Shown one piece after another: positions 8,468-16,757 of a stretch of 41,169 nucleotides of DNA. Each line of letters begins with the position of its first letter. The stretch's first letter is position 1. The DNA is from Actinomycetota bacterium. Lineage in GTDB: Bacteria > Actinomycetota > CADDZG01 > WHSQ01. The notes beneath the pieces were generated by a model. That model saw nothing but the letters and a program-made list of their open reading frames with translations, did not search any database and was not told the DNA's origin. A program made the translations under genes and the position numbers. The stretch covers positions 1 to 41,169 of the forward strand of contig JACDCD010000187.1 of NCBI GenBank assembly GCA_013694625.1. Direction: 5' to 3'.

Positions 8468-8509
8468 GGCGCCGAAGGCCGGGCGCCGAAGGCCTGGCGC
8501 CGAAAGCCA
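8468..8509. repeat. Three tandem 14-bp units in the midA-vapC intergenic region
   Basis: Three adjacent units of GGCGCCGAAGGCCN occupy 8468-8481, 8482-8495 and 8496-8509; the third carries one change (AAGCC). Each unit starts with the palindrome GGCGCC. The remainder of 8431-8596 shows nothing else clear. The location between two convergent genes suggests a minisatellite-like or termination-related element. Confidence 0.85.
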
Positions 8510-8596
8510 TCCGCCAGCCGAGGGTTGCATGGTCGGTTCCGCCGATGGGCGACTCGCAAGAGGAAGGTCCAAGAGACGCGCTTGACCGTTGCTGAG

Positions 8597-8986
8597 TTAC
8601 TCTCCTTCGGCGACGGAAGTGGCTGGCTCGAACGCGCAACCCAAGCGTGAGGCAGCGGCGACAAGAGGTTTGTCGGCGGTCCAGAGCCTTGCATCGGGCG
8701 TCAGGTGCGTCGCCGTGAGGAGCTGCGCGTCAACGTAGCCGATGCCTTGCCCGTACAGCCCGTGGTTGTCGACAAGCGTCAGGACCTCATCCGTCGTAGC
8801 CACCGTCGCCTGCGGGAGGTTGGTCAACAGGCCGATGACTTCGTGGCGCTGGGCCAGGCGACCGAGCGCAAGCTCGCCGATCACCCAGGGGTGTCCCAAG
8901 ACGAGGCTATGTTCGAGCAGCTCTGCGAGGGTCGAGTGGCCGGCGCCTAGGTGGCCGACCCAAATCGAGGTGTCGACCAGGATCAC
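8597..8986 (-). CDS. vapC: PIN-domain ribonuclease toxin, VapC family
   Basis: A 129-residue PIN domain. Acidic residues expected to bind magnesium are present: D5 in LVDTS, E38 in IGELAL, D86 in YVDAQLL and D105 in TADKPL. VapC toxins are sequence-specific RNases, often cutting tRNA or rRNA, and are neutralised by VapB. It overlaps the vapB stop by four bases (ATGA), the standard coupling of such pairs. The length is normal and no key residue is missing, so it should be active. Confidence 0.92.
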   Translation of the reverse strand: MILVDTSIWVGHLGAGHSTLAELLEHSLVLGHPWVIGELALGRLAQRHEVIGLLTNLPQATVATTDEVLTLVDNHGLYGQGIGYVDAQLLTATHLTPDARLWTADKPLVAAASRLGCAFEPATSVAEGE

Positions 8987-9180
8987 GATGGTTCGGTACG
9001 CCGCCTGGGGGTTTCGGTGAGTTGGGGTTCGCTCCCACCCAACCTGGCCAGGCGGCGGGCGCTCTCCTTTTGGATGAGGGCTCGTAATGCATCACGAACG
9101 AGAGCGCTCTTCTCGCTGGTCCCGGTGAGTCTTTGCGCCTCCGCTACCAACTCATCGTCCAGGGCAAGGGTCGTCCGCAT
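8983..9180 (-). CDS. vapB: VapB-type antitoxin
   Basis: A 65-residue protein beginning MRTTLALDDELVAEA, the typical ribbon-helix-helix opening of VapB antitoxins of this type, followed by a helix and a basic, disordered tail that would wrap the toxin. The frame extends to an ATG at 9192, but GGAGG at 9186-9190 is placed five bases before ATG 9180, which also gives the canonical N-terminus. It is the first gene of the pair and is probably autoregulated through the palindrome just upstream. Confidence 0.9.
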   Translation of the reverse strand: MRTTLALDDELVAEAQRLTGTSEKSALVRDALRALIQKESARRLARLGGSEPQLTETPRRRTEPS

Positions 9181-9208
9181 CGTCGCCTCCATTCACTCGG
9201 CATCAATA

Positions 9209-9225
9209 GCATCATCTTATGATGC
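9209..9225. promoter_or_regulatory. Palindromic operator candidate for vapBC
   Basis: GCATCAT and ATGATGC form a perfect seven-base inverted repeat around a three-base centre, 29 bases before the vapB start. A further GGCATCA half-site lies at 9199-9205. Antitoxins of this class bind such palindromes to repress their own operon; binding here is inferred. Confidence 0.65.
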
Positions 9226-9368
9226 CGTGGTTTGTGCCGAGGCCGAGTCGATCCGGTACCGCACACCCTCGCCCGCATGGGCGGTTTTCCGGCGAAGGGG
9301 GCCGGGAGGCGGTAGAAACGGTCGTGAGGCGAGCACTCGGCCGGCGTGGGGCTGGCGCGCACAGAAGA

Positions 9369-9516
9369 CCTTCTCGGGCCCGCGACCACACTGGGGTGTG
9401 GCTCGGGGCACGAGTCCACCTTCTCGGGGGCCGCCGGCCACACCGGCCACCGTCGCCCGTGGCCCCGGACGCGAGTTCACTTTCTCGGCGCGCCGAACCA
9501 CGGTGTGTGTGACTCC
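9369..9516. repeat. Degenerate direct repeats with internal hairpins (REP-like)
   Basis: The gene-free stretch 9193-9567 holds two and a half imperfect copies of a unit, at 9369-9418, 9419-9479 and 9480-9516. Each begins with C(C/T)TTCTCGG and then has a CCAC block. The first copy contains the hairpin CCACAC-TGGG-GTGTGG (9386-9401); the second contains GGCCAC and GTGGCC around eight bases (9445-9464). Frames through it give no convincing protein. It resembles a short intergenic repeat family; nothing else is visible in the stretch besides the vapBC operator. Confidence 0.6.
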
Positions 9517-9567
9517 ATTGATCCGCCCGAGTCGGCCCCCGCGGCGGCGAAAGCCTTCCTGCCCGGC

Positions 9568-10488
9568 TCAGTAACCCAGCGCGGGGTCCACGAGACCCTC
9601 TAGCTCCTTGCCTTCCGAGAAGTTCGCTACGTTCCGGCGCACCATCTCCACCAGTTCCGGAAGGGCCATGTTCCAGGTGTTGGCGACGTGGGGTGTGATC
9701 ATCACGTTGTCCATCGCCCACAGGGGATGCCCGTCGGGCAGGGGCTCGGGATCGGTGACGTCCAACGCTGCGCCGCCGATGCCGCCCTCCCGCAGTGCAG
9801 CGACGAGTGCATCGGTATCGATGAGCCCACCGCGAGCGACATTGATGATCCACGCGTCCGGCCGCATCGCCTCGAGGACCTCCCGGTCGAACATTCCCTT
9901 CGTCGCAGGCGTGAGCGACGCGGCAATCACAACATAATCGGCCTCGGCTACCAGATCGGTGAGCTTGTCGCTCGTCTCGGTCCTCTCGGCGCCGTCCATG
10001 GGACGGCCCGAACGATTCGACGCAAGGATGCGCGGTCCAAAGGGCTTCAACATGCCAGCAAGCGATTCACCGATCCCACCCGTGCCCACAATGAGGACTG
10101 TGCATCCCTTCAATCGACGCTCGGGGCCCTGTCCGGCCCACGATCGCGCCGGTACGTGCACGTGGAGAAGGCGAGCCGCCGCGAGCATGAACGCCATTGC
10201 ATGCTCGGCGCAGGACGAGCCGTAGGCGCCCTTGGTGCAGGTCCACGTCAACGCGGGGTCCAGCACTCCTGCGTCTGCGAACTTCTCGATACCCGCAAAG
10301 GGCAGCTGCACCCATTTGATCGACGTCTTCTCGAGCAGATCCTTCAAGCCGTCTGGATCCTGCGGGTCGGTCCACACCAGGGCGTCGGCTTCGCCGGGGT
10401 CTACCACCCTGCCACCCCCGTCCACAACGGCGGTCCGAAGCTCGTCCTCGCCCGGGGGGGCGATTGCGACGGCAGGAGAAGAGGTCAT
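9568..10488 (-). CDS. D-isomer-specific 2-hydroxyacid dehydrogenase family protein
   Basis: From ATG 10488 the product has 306 residues. It has the NAD-binding motif GTGGIGESL near the middle and the family catalytic residues: Arg in NVARGG, Glu in DVTDPEPLP and His in TPHVANTW. Family members reduce 2-keto acids or oxidise D-2-hydroxy acids with NAD(P). The substrate cannot be told; relatives include glyoxylate/hydroxypyruvate reductases. ATG 10488 is preceded by GGAGGAG with about eight bases of spacing and overlaps the stop of the zinc-ribbon gene by four bases, so the two are coupled. A longer frame to 10590 is considered spurious. Confidence 0.85.
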   Translation of the reverse strand: MTSSPAVAIAPPGEDELRTAVVDGGGRVVDPGEADALVWTDPQDPDGLKDLLEKTSIKWVQLPFAGIEKFADAGVLDPALTWTCTKGAYGSSCAEHAMAFMLAAARLLHVHVPARSWAGQGPERRLKGCTVLIVGTGGIGESLAGMLKPFGPRILASNRSGRPMDGAERTETSDKLTDLVAEADYVVIAASLTPATKGMFDREVLEAMRPDAWIINVARGGLIDTDALVAALREGGIGGAALDVTDPEPLPDGHPLWAMDNVMITPHVANTWNMALPELVEMVRRNVANFSEGKELEGLVDPALGY

Positions 10489-10751
10489 AGAAGAGGCTCC
10501 TCCGCCGGCGTGACGTCCCCTGTCCCGCATGTGCGGCAATGGGGCGCCAGGTCCCCTTCCGCCGGGAAAGTGTCCCCGCACGCAGAGCACCGCATCACCC
10601 TGAACTCCCCGTCCTGTACTCCCGGTCGCTCCGGCTCCTGTACCGGTCGCTCCCGCTCCTGTACTCCCGGTCGCTCCTGCTCCTGTACTCCCGGTCGCTC
10701 CTGCTCCTGTAGCTCAACCCGTTCTGCGTCCCGCTCACCTGGCCTCAGCAT
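10485..10751 (-). CDS. Small zinc-ribbon protein with N-terminal eight-residue repeats
   Basis: An 88-residue protein not recognised as a known family. Residues 15-46 contain about four copies of an eight-residue unit of the type QEQERPGV (one copy is a residue short). The C-terminal half has CSAC and CRTC, a four-cysteine zinc ribbon. It starts 17 nt after clpB stops and its stop overlaps the next dehydrogenase start, so all three are likely one transcript. The repeat is charged and proline-containing, probably a disordered arm; the ribbon could bind protein or nucleic acid. The in-frame preservation of the repeat, including a clean three-base deletion, supports that it is translated. Confidence 0.7.
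   Translation of the reverse strand: MLRPGERDAERVELQEQERPGVQEQERPGVQERERPVQEPERPGVQDGEFRVMRCSACGDTFPAEGDLAPHCRTCGTGDVTPAEEPLL
10614..10706. repeat. 24-bp coding tandem repeat inside the zinc-ribbon gene
   Basis: Four units lie head to tail at 10614-10637, 10638-10658, 10659-10682 and 10683-10706. Three are 24 bp and one is 21 bp. The last two are identical. All keep the reading frame, which produces the QERPGV-type protein repeat. Confidence 0.9.
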
Positions 10752-10767
10752 CGGTCGAGCTTATCTC

Positions 10768-13356
10768 TCACGCGGCGGGGCGCTCACCGAGTTTCGTAAA
10801 GGAGAGCCCCCCGCCGGATGCATCGATCTGAACCTCATCCCCGTCCTTGAAGGTGCCGTCGAGCAAACGCATCGCCAGCTCGTTCTCGATCTCGCGTTGC
10901 ACCAAACGCTTGAGAGGGCGGGCTCCATAGGCTGGCTCATAGCCCGCATCTGCAAGATATGTCTGCGCCTCCGGGGTGACCTCCAGGGTAATGCTGCGCG
11001 CTCCCAACCTCGACGCAAGACCGCGCAGTTGCACCTCGACGATTTTCTCCAGGTCTGCCTTGTCGAGCCGGTGGAAGACGATGACCTCGTCAACGCGGTT
11101 CAAGAACTCGGGCTTGAAATGATCGCGCACCGATGCCAGCACCTTTTCGTCTATCGACGCTCTTGTCTCGCCTTCGGACAGGACCCACTGGGAGCCGAGG
11201 TTCGAAGTCATGATGATCACGGTGTTCTTGAAGTCGACCGTCCGCCCCTGGTTGTCCGTCAGACGCCCGTCATCGAGTATCTGGAGCAGGATATTGAACA
11301 CATCCGGGTGCGCCTTCTCGATCTCGTCGAGCAACACCACCGCGTAGGGGCGCCCTCTGATCGCCTCAGTCAACTGCCCACCCTCGTCGTAACCGACGTA
11401 TCCAGGCGGCGCGCCGACGAGCCTGCTGACCGAATGCTTCTCCATGTACTCACTCATGTCGAGGCGGATCATTGCCCGGGCATCGTCGAACAGAAAGTCC
11501 GCCAGGGTGCGAGCCAGCTCGGTCTTCCCGACCCCGGTCGGCCCCAGGAAAATGAACGAACCACTCGGCCGATTGGGATCCGCGAGGCCACTGCGGGCGC
11601 GCCGTATTGCGTTCGATACCGCAGCTACTGCCTCCGCCTGGCCGATCACACGTTCGTGCAGCACATCTTCCATCTTGATCAGCTTCTCGATCTCGCCCTC
11701 CATGAGGCGGGCGACGGGTACTCCGGTCCAGACCGCTACCACCTGTGCGACATCTTCCTCGTCGACTTCCTCCTTGAGGAACTTGCGGACGCTCTGGAGT
11801 TCGCTGAGCATGGCGTTGGAGCCTTCCATGCTGCGCTCGAGCTCGACCAACCTGCCGTAGCGGAGCTCGGCCGCCCGTCCCAGATCGCCGTCGCGCTCGG
11901 CGCGCTCCGCTTCGCCTCTGGCGACTTCGGCGGCGGCCTTGAGCTCACGGATGCCGGCGATGGCCTCCTTCTCCTGAGCCCAGTGCGCCTTCATTCCGTC
12001 CATCTCTTCATGCAGGCCGGCGAGCTGCTCCTCGATTGCATTCAGACGCTCCCGGGACACCGCATCGGTCTCTTTGGCCAAGGCGGCTCTTTCGATCTCG
12101 AGTTGCTTGGCGCGCCGGTCCAGGACGTCGATCTCGAGTGGCATCGAGTCGATCTCGATCCGCAGACGTGAGGCCGCCTCGTCCACTAGGTCGATCGCCT
12201 TGTCGGGAAGAAAGCGCCCGGTTACATAACGGTCGGACAACACCGCGGCTGCGACCAACGCGGCATCTTGTATTCGCACACCGTGATGCACCTCATAGCG
12301 CTCCTTGAGTCCTCTCAGGATCGCGATGGTGTCGGGAACAGAAGGCTCACCGACGACCACCGGCTGAAAGCGGCGTTCGAGGGCCGGATCTCTTTCGATG
12401 TGCTTTCGGTACTCATCCAGAGTCGTTGCTCCGACCATGCGGAGCTCGCCACGCGCAAGCATCGGTTTGATCATGTTCCCCGCGTCCATTGCGCCCTCGG
12501 CAGCCCCTGCCCCGACTACCGTATGCAGCTCATCGACGAACGAGATGACGCCACCCTCGGCGTCGGCGATCTCCTTGAGCACGGCCTTGAGCCGCTCTTC
12601 GAATTCACCTCGATACTTCGAGCCCGCAACCATTCCGCCGATGTCCAGCGACACGAGGCGCTTGTTCTTGAGCGACTCGGGCACGTCACCGGCAACTATT
12701 CGATTCGCAAGCCCCTCGACGATGGCGGTCTTACCGACCCCGGGCTCCCCTATCAGGACCGGGTTGTTCTTCGTGCGGCGCGATAGGACCTGGATGACAC
12801 GGCGTATCTCCTCGTCGCGCCCGATGACGGGGTCGAGCTTCCCGCGACGCGCTGCCTCGGTGAGGTCCCGTCCGAAACGCTCCAACGCCTGGTATTTGTC
12901 CTCGGGTGTCGGGTCCGTGACCCGCTGGGAGCCTCGTATGGCCTTGAGGGCATTCAGAATCTTCGACTTGTCGATGCCTGCACCGGCAAGCAGAGGGGCG
13001 AGGTCGCCGTCGAGAAGCGCCAACAGAAGGTGCTCGGTCGAGACGTAGGCATCTCCGAGAGCGGCAGCCTCGGTTTCGGCGCGGCCGATGGTCCTCGACA
13101 GCGCCTGGGACAGGTAGGGTTCGACGCCTCCGTAGACCTTCGGGAAGCCGCCGATGGTCTCTTCCACCGCCGTCCGCAGAGAGCGGGGTTGCGTCTCCAT
13201 CTTCTGCAGCAATGGGTACACGACGCCCTCGGCCTGCCCCAGAAGCGCTGCGAGGAGATGCGCGTCTTCGATCTGAGCGTGGTTGCGCTCGTGAGCCAGT
13301 CGCTGCGCCGAAGCGAGCGCCTCCTGCGATTTGACCGTCAGTTTGTCTACATTCAT
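10768..13356 (-). CDS. clpB: ATP-dependent disaggregase ClpB
   Basis: An 862-residue Hsp104/ClpB protein. It has a double Clp N-domain (residues 1-145), NBD1 with Walker A GEPGVGKT at 203-210, a coiled-coil middle domain at about 400-520 and NBD2 with GPTGVGKT and the C-terminal D2-small domain. The middle domain separates ClpB from ClpA/ClpC; the length is standard. With DnaK it rescues aggregated proteins in the cytoplasm. ATG 13356 gives the family N-terminus. A good sigma70-like promoter lies 50-78 nt upstream. Two small genes follow in the same operon. No perfect HspR (HAIR) site was found, though loosely similar half-sites flank the -10. Confidence 0.97.
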   Translation of the reverse strand: MNVDKLTVKSQEALASAQRLAHERNHAQIEDAHLLAALLGQAEGVVYPLLQKMETQPRSLRTAVEETIGGFPKVYGGVEPYLSQALSRTIGRAETEAAALGDAYVSTEHLLLALLDGDLAPLLAGAGIDKSKILNALKAIRGSQRVTDPTPEDKYQALERFGRDLTEAARRGKLDPVIGRDEEIRRVIQVLSRRTKNNPVLIGEPGVGKTAIVEGLANRIVAGDVPESLKNKRLVSLDIGGMVAGSKYRGEFEERLKAVLKEIADAEGGVISFVDELHTVVGAGAAEGAMDAGNMIKPMLARGELRMVGATTLDEYRKHIERDPALERRFQPVVVGEPSVPDTIAILRGLKERYEVHHGVRIQDAALVAAAVLSDRYVTGRFLPDKAIDLVDEAASRLRIEIDSMPLEIDVLDRRAKQLEIERAALAKETDAVSRERLNAIEEQLAGLHEEMDGMKAHWAQEKEAIAGIRELKAAAEVARGEAERAERDGDLGRAAELRYGRLVELERSMEGSNAMLSELQSVRKFLKEEVDEEDVAQVVAVWTGVPVARLMEGEIEKLIKMEDVLHERVIGQAEAVAAVSNAIRRARSGLADPNRPSGSFIFLGPTGVGKTELARTLADFLFDDARAMIRLDMSEYMEKHSVSRLVGAPPGYVGYDEGGQLTEAIRGRPYAVVLLDEIEKAHPDVFNILLQILDDGRLTDNQGRTVDFKNTVIIMTSNLGSQWVLSEGETRASIDEKVLASVRDHFKPEFLNRVDEVIVFHRLDKADLEKIVEVQLRGLASRLGARSITLEVTPEAQTYLADAGYEPAYGARPLKRLVQREIENELAMRLLDGTFKDGDEVQIDASGGGLSFTKLGERPAA

Positions 13357-13405
13357 GTCCCCTGCCGTCCTTTGACCGACCTGCGCCTGTCCTGTATATC
13401 AAGCC

Positions 13406-13434
13406 ACTATAAAAGTTGAGTGTACCACTATCAA
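13406..13434 (-). promoter_or_regulatory. Promoter of the clpB operon
   Basis: On the minus strand TTGATA (13429-13434) and TATAGT (13406-13411) are separated by exactly 17 bases, a close match to the housekeeping sigma consensus. It lies in an AT-rich patch of otherwise GC-rich DNA. Half-sites ACTCAA and CTTGAT flank the -10 and may be a diverged heat-shock operator. Confidence 0.7.
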
Positions 13435-13598
13435 TATCGCCATCGGGCCGTCTACAGCGCACTGGAGGGGGGACGCGGGGGGTCCATTCGCTCGGGTCGG
13501 TTGCGGGTAGGATTCGGGTCCGGCTGAACGAGAGGGCGCGGCCGGTCACCCGCAAGAGCCCGCTCGAGCCGAATCCCAGTTAACTACGAGGAGACGCC

Positions 13599-14192
13599 AT
13601 GGACTTCAGGTACCCGTTGACCCGGTACGTCTACCGTCCGGTATCCATGCCCGTTGCGTCCCGTCTGGCGCGAACATCGGTGACACCCGTGCAAGTGACT
13701 TTGATCAGTGCCGTGTTTGCGTTGGCCGGAGCGGTCGCCGTGGGTTTCCAGCAGTACCTGCTGGGGGTCTTTCTGACCCTCGTGGGAGCGATAACTGATT
13801 GTGTGGACGGCGACCTGGCCCGAGTCACCGGAAAGACCTCGCGCGCCGGTGCGTACCTCGACAGCGTGCTCGACCGGTGGACCGACGCTGCTCTCATCGT
13901 GGGTCTGGGATGGTCCGACATCGAGCAGTTCGGGCCCGCTGCCGCCCTCGCCCTCGTGGGATCCTTCCTCGTCAGCTACACACGCAGTCGTGCGCAGAGC
14001 CTCGGGGTAGACCCACGGCATGGAATCGCCGGGCGCGACGCCCGCATGCTCATCCTCATGGTCGGCGCAGTTGGCGGGCTCATATCGGCGGCGCTGTGGA
14101 CTGTGGCGGTTCTGAGCGCGGTAACGGCGGTTCACCGCATGGTGTGGTCGATGCAAGCGCTGGACCGCTTCGATCGCACCGGCACCACCTAA
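13599..14192 (+). CDS. CDP-alcohol phosphatidyltransferase family protein
   Basis: A 197-residue membrane protein with the full CDP-alcohol phosphotransferase signature: DCVDGDLAR, then G-x3-D-x3-D (GAYLDSVLD) around residues 67-93. It differs from the pgsA-type gene at 602-1204 and keeps the canonical Arg. The product lipid or phosphodiester (for example a second phosphatidylinositol-like or dialkyl-inositol-type product) cannot be told. ATG 13599 is preceded by GAGGAGA with good spacing. It is divergent from clpB and convergent with ftsH, hence probably a single-gene unit. Confidence 0.85.
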   Translation: MDFRYPLTRYVYRPVSMPVASRLARTSVTPVQVTLISAVFALAGAVAVGFQQYLLGVFLTLVGAITDCVDGDLARVTGKTSRAGAYLDSVLDRWTDAALIVGLGWSDIEQFGPAAALALVGSFLVSYTRSRAQSLGVDPRHGIAGRDARMLILMVGAVGGLISAALWTVAVLSAVTAVHRMVWSMQALDRFDRTGTT

Positions 14193-14217
14193 CGCATTTG
14201 CACTTTCATGCACTTCC

Positions 14218-14236
14218 GAGCCCGCTTTCCGGGCTC
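14218..14236. terminator. Hairpin between the phosphatidyltransferase and ftsH
   Basis: GAGCCCG and CGGGCTC form a perfect seven-base stem with a five-base loop in the 77-nt space between two convergent genes. There is no T-run on either side, so termination is inferred from position. Confidence 0.55.
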
Positions 14237-14269
14237 CGGAGTGGAAGGGAGCTCAGTAAGAGCGGTTAG

Positions 14270-16210
14270 TCAGCCGCTGCTGGACGCCCCCGTCCGCCAT
14301 CCCGTCACCGCGCCGGGCTGAAGCTCCACGCCGCCGTCGCCGGACCCGTTGCCCGCCCGGCCGAAGTATTCATCGAGGTCTTTGCGGCTGAGGTTCTCCT
14401 TCTCCAGAAGGATCGTCGCCAACTGGTCGAGATCCGAACGATGCTCGGCCAGAATTGCCCGGGCCCGGTCGTGTCCATCGGTCAGGAGCGCCATCACCTC
14501 ACGGTCGATGGCGATCTCGGTCTCCTCGGAGATGCTCTCGCTGCGCCGGAAGGAAGGCCCGAGGAACCGGGGCCCCTGCTCGGAGATGTTGATGGGTCCC
14601 ACCTTCGGCGACATCCCGAACTCCATCACCATGCGGCGCGCGATCTCAGTCGCCTTCTGCAGATCGTCCTGAGCGCCCGTGGTGGCGAACTCGAACACGA
14701 TCTCTTCGGCCGATCGGCCGCCCAGCAACACCGCAATGCGGTCTCGCAACTCGGGTTCGGACATCAGGTAGCGCTCCTCGTCGGGAAGCTGCTGGGTGAA
14801 CCCCAGGGCGCCTATGCCTCTCGGAATGATCGAAATACGGTGCACCGGGTCGGCGTGATCCACGAATAGAGCAACCAATGCGTGCCCCAGCTCGTGGTAC
14901 GCCACCAGACGGCGCTCCGACTCAGAGAGCACCTGTGAGCGGCGCTCCAGGCCCGCGACCACTCTGTCGATGGCCTCCTCGAGATCGACCATGTCCACTT
15001 GCTCTTTGCCCCGGCGCGCCGCCAACAGCGCGCCTTCATTGATGACGTTCGCCAGTTGGGCGCCGGAGAAGCCCGGGGTACGCCGCGCCAGGAGCTTGAG
15101 ATCGGCGCCCGGCCCAAGCTTGACGCTGCGCGCGTGGATGGCGAGGATCTGCTCGCGCCCGCCGATGTCGGGCAGGTTGACCTGGATCTGACGGTCGAAA
15201 CGGCCCGGGCGAAGCAGCGCCTGGTCGAGCACCTCGGGACGGTTGGAGGCCGCCACTATGATGACGCCAGAGTTGGGCTCGAAGCCATCCATCTCGGTCA
15301 ACAGTTGCTGCAGAGTCTGCTCCTGCTCCTGGTGCGAGCCCATCTGACCGCCGACTGCACCGGACCGAGCTTGCCCGATGGCGTCGATCTCGTCGATGAA
15401 CACAATTGCGGGAGCTCGCTCGCGCGCCTGTTGGAACATATCCCGCACGCGCGCCGCACCCAAACCGACGAAGAGCTCGATGAACTCGGATGCCGATATG
15501 TAGAAGAAGGGCACGTCGGCCTCGCCGGCGATGGCTCGCGCCAGAAGTGTCTTGCCCGTGCCGGGAGGCCCTACCAGCAGGACGCCCTTCGGGATGCGGG
15601 CGCCCAACCGCCGATACTTCTCCGAGTTCTTGAGATAGTCGACAAGCTCGACAAGCTCCGCCTCGACTTCGTCAACCCCGGCGACGTCATCGAAGGTCGT
15701 CTTCAGGTCCGTGCGGTCATACAGCTTCGCCTTGTTCTTCCCGAACGACATCGGTCCACCTCCTCCCATCTGCCTCCCCATGCGGCGCATGAACAGGTAG
15801 TAGAGGCCCCCGATCAACGCAAAGGGAAGAATGAACGAGAAGAGAAGACCGCTCCAGGGGCTGGGCTGTGATGCCGTGACCTCGACACCCGCCTCACGAA
15901 GCTCGTCGACCAACTGATTGGTTTCGAAATTCGGAGGAATGGTCGCAGAGAACCGGGTCTCGGTACCGGCATCATCGTAGACACCGTCGACCGAAACCGT
16001 AGAGATGTCGGCTTCCTTCACGCTGCCGTCCTCGAGGAGGTTGAGAAAGCGCGAGAACTGAATTTCGGTGACCTCCCCGAAGAAAGGGCCCTGGATCAGC
16101 AGCAGCAGGAGCACGCCTCCTGCAATCCAGGCACCCGTTATCCACCGCTTCCGGTCCTGGCCCTCGTTGGGTCGCCCGGGCGACGAGGGCTTGGTTACCT
16201 GTGGTGCCAC
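14270..16210 (-). CDS. ftsH: ATP-dependent zinc metalloprotease FtsH
   Basis: A 646-residue membrane-anchored AAA+ protease. Two transmembrane segments (about residues 27-42 and 120-141) flank an external domain. The AAA module has Walker A GPPGTGKT at 214-221 and Walker [10 protein letters not shown]; the peptidase has HELGH at 439-443 with the third ligand in GAQDDL near 517. It degrades membrane and some soluble proteins. The start is GTG 16210, with AGGAG six bases before it. A Gly-rich C-terminal tail (about 25 residues) is disordered. It is divergent from a degenerate receiver gene; a palindrome lies 35 nt before the start. Confidence 0.97.
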   Translation of the reverse strand: MAPQVTKPSSPGRPNEGQDRKRWITGAWIAGGVLLLLLIQGPFFGEVTEIQFSRFLNLLEDGSVKEADISTVSVDGVYDDAGTETRFSATIPPNFETNQLVDELREAGVEVTASQPSPWSGLLFSFILPFALIGGLYYLFMRRMGRQMGGGGPMSFGKNKAKLYDRTDLKTTFDDVAGVDEVEAELVELVDYLKNSEKYRRLGARIPKGVLLVGPPGTGKTLLARAIAGEADVPFFYISASEFIELFVGLGAARVRDMFQQARERAPAIVFIDEIDAIGQARSGAVGGQMGSHQEQEQTLQQLLTEMDGFEPNSGVIIVAASNRPEVLDQALLRPGRFDRQIQVNLPDIGGREQILAIHARSVKLGPGADLKLLARRTPGFSGAQLANVINEGALLAARRGKEQVDMVDLEEAIDRVVAGLERRSQVLSESERRLVAYHELGHALVALFVDHADPVHRISIIPRGIGALGFTQQLPDEERYLMSEPELRDRIAVLLGGRSAEEIVFEFATTGAQDDLQKATEIARRMVMEFGMSPKVGPINISEQGPRFLGPSFRRSESISEETEIAIDREVMALLTDGHDRARAILAEHRSDLDQLATILLEKENLSRKDLDEYFGRAGNGSGDGGVELQPGAVTGWRTGASSSG

Positions 16211-16244
16211 GGCTTGCTCCTAACTACGTTTTCGTCTGATCAGA

Positions 16245-16258
16245 GGTTGGGACCAACC
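16245..16258. promoter_or_regulatory. Palindrome upstream of ftsH
   Basis: GGTTGG and CCAACC are arranged as a near-perfect palindrome around a two-base centre, between the divergent ftsH and receiver-like genes. It fits a dimeric repressor site or a 5' UTR hairpin of ftsH; no regulator can be named. Confidence 0.35.
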
Positions 16259-16352
16259 CTAACGGGGCGCAGAGACAATGTCCCCGCCTCAGTCGCACAA
16301 CTACCCCGCAGGCTCTGACTACCCTGGGAGGACGCTAGACGAAAGGACTGCC

Positions 16353-16727
16353 TTGAGCTCCAAACCCACGCAGGTGGTGTTGCTGGTCGGAGGCGACCTG
16401 CTGGCGACGGCGCGCCTCGAGCGTGCGGCAACCGACGCCGGAGCGCATCTCAGGAGCACCTCACCCGAGAAGATGATGGACGCGATCAGGTCCGAGCGCC
16501 CCGATGTGGTGGTCCTCGATCTCGACCGCGGGCGTTCGGCCGTGCTCGAGAGCTTGTCCGAGGCCCGTGACCAGGGCCTTTCGACAGGGCGGGTGGTTGG
16601 CTACTTCTCCCATGTCGACGGCACGCTCCGTGCGCAGGCGCAAGCGGCCGGATGCCGCGCTCTGCCCCGGGGGCGCTTCTGGAACAGCCTCCCCGAGGAG
16701 CTCCGTGCGCCGGAAGCCCAGACCTAG
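16353..16727 (+). CDS. Degenerate response-regulator receiver-like protein
   Basis: From TTG 16353 (GAAAGGA six bases upstream) the product has 124 residues. It follows the receiver fold pattern: an opening strand VVLLVGGDLL, helix, then VVVLDLD with the usual phosphoacceptor Asp position. The N-terminal acidic pair is mostly missing (GGD instead of DDD) and no conserved Lys is seen near the end (RALPRGRF), so normal phosphorelay is doubtful. No output domain is present. An upstream ATG at 16278 in the same frame lacks a ribosome site. It lies 30 nt before thiO on the same strand; a link with thiamin synthesis is not evident. Confidence 0.6.
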   Translation: MSSKPTQVVLLVGGDLLATARLERAATDAGAHLRSTSPEKMMDAIRSERPDVVVLDLDRGRSAVLESLSEARDQGLSTGRVVGYFSHVDGTLRAQAQAAGCRALPRGRFWNSLPEELRAPEAQT

Positions 16728-16745
16728 AACCGCCGCGCCCCCGTC

Positions 16746-16751
16746 TATATT
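16746..16751 (+). promoter_or_regulatory. -10 element of a leaderless thiO transcript
   Basis: TATATT ends seven bases before the thiO ATG, which would put the transcription start on or next to the A of the start codon. No ribosome site is present between them. Leaderless mRNAs are common in actinobacteria. No clear -35 was seen. Confidence 0.4.
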
Positions 16752-16757
16752 AGGCCC

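Noticed and set aside
9688-12171. An 827-codon open frame on the plus strand
   Set aside because: It lies antisense to clpB, the zinc-ribbon gene and the dehydrogenase. Its sequence is compositionally a GC-rich mirror of those genes, with no domain pattern.
13395-13425. HspR (HAIR) operator before clpB
   Set aside because: The expected CTTGAGT-N7-ACTCAAG arrangement is not present. Only loose half-sites in the wrong order were found, so it is mentioned only as a weak possibility.
14999-15871. A 290-codon plus-strand frame opposite ftsH
   Set aside because: It is antisense to conserved FtsH AAA and linker sequence and shows no protein features.
16211-16757. TPP riboswitch for the thi genes
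   Set aside because: The conserved CUGAGA and ACCUGA-type blocks were not found before thiO or before the receiver gene.
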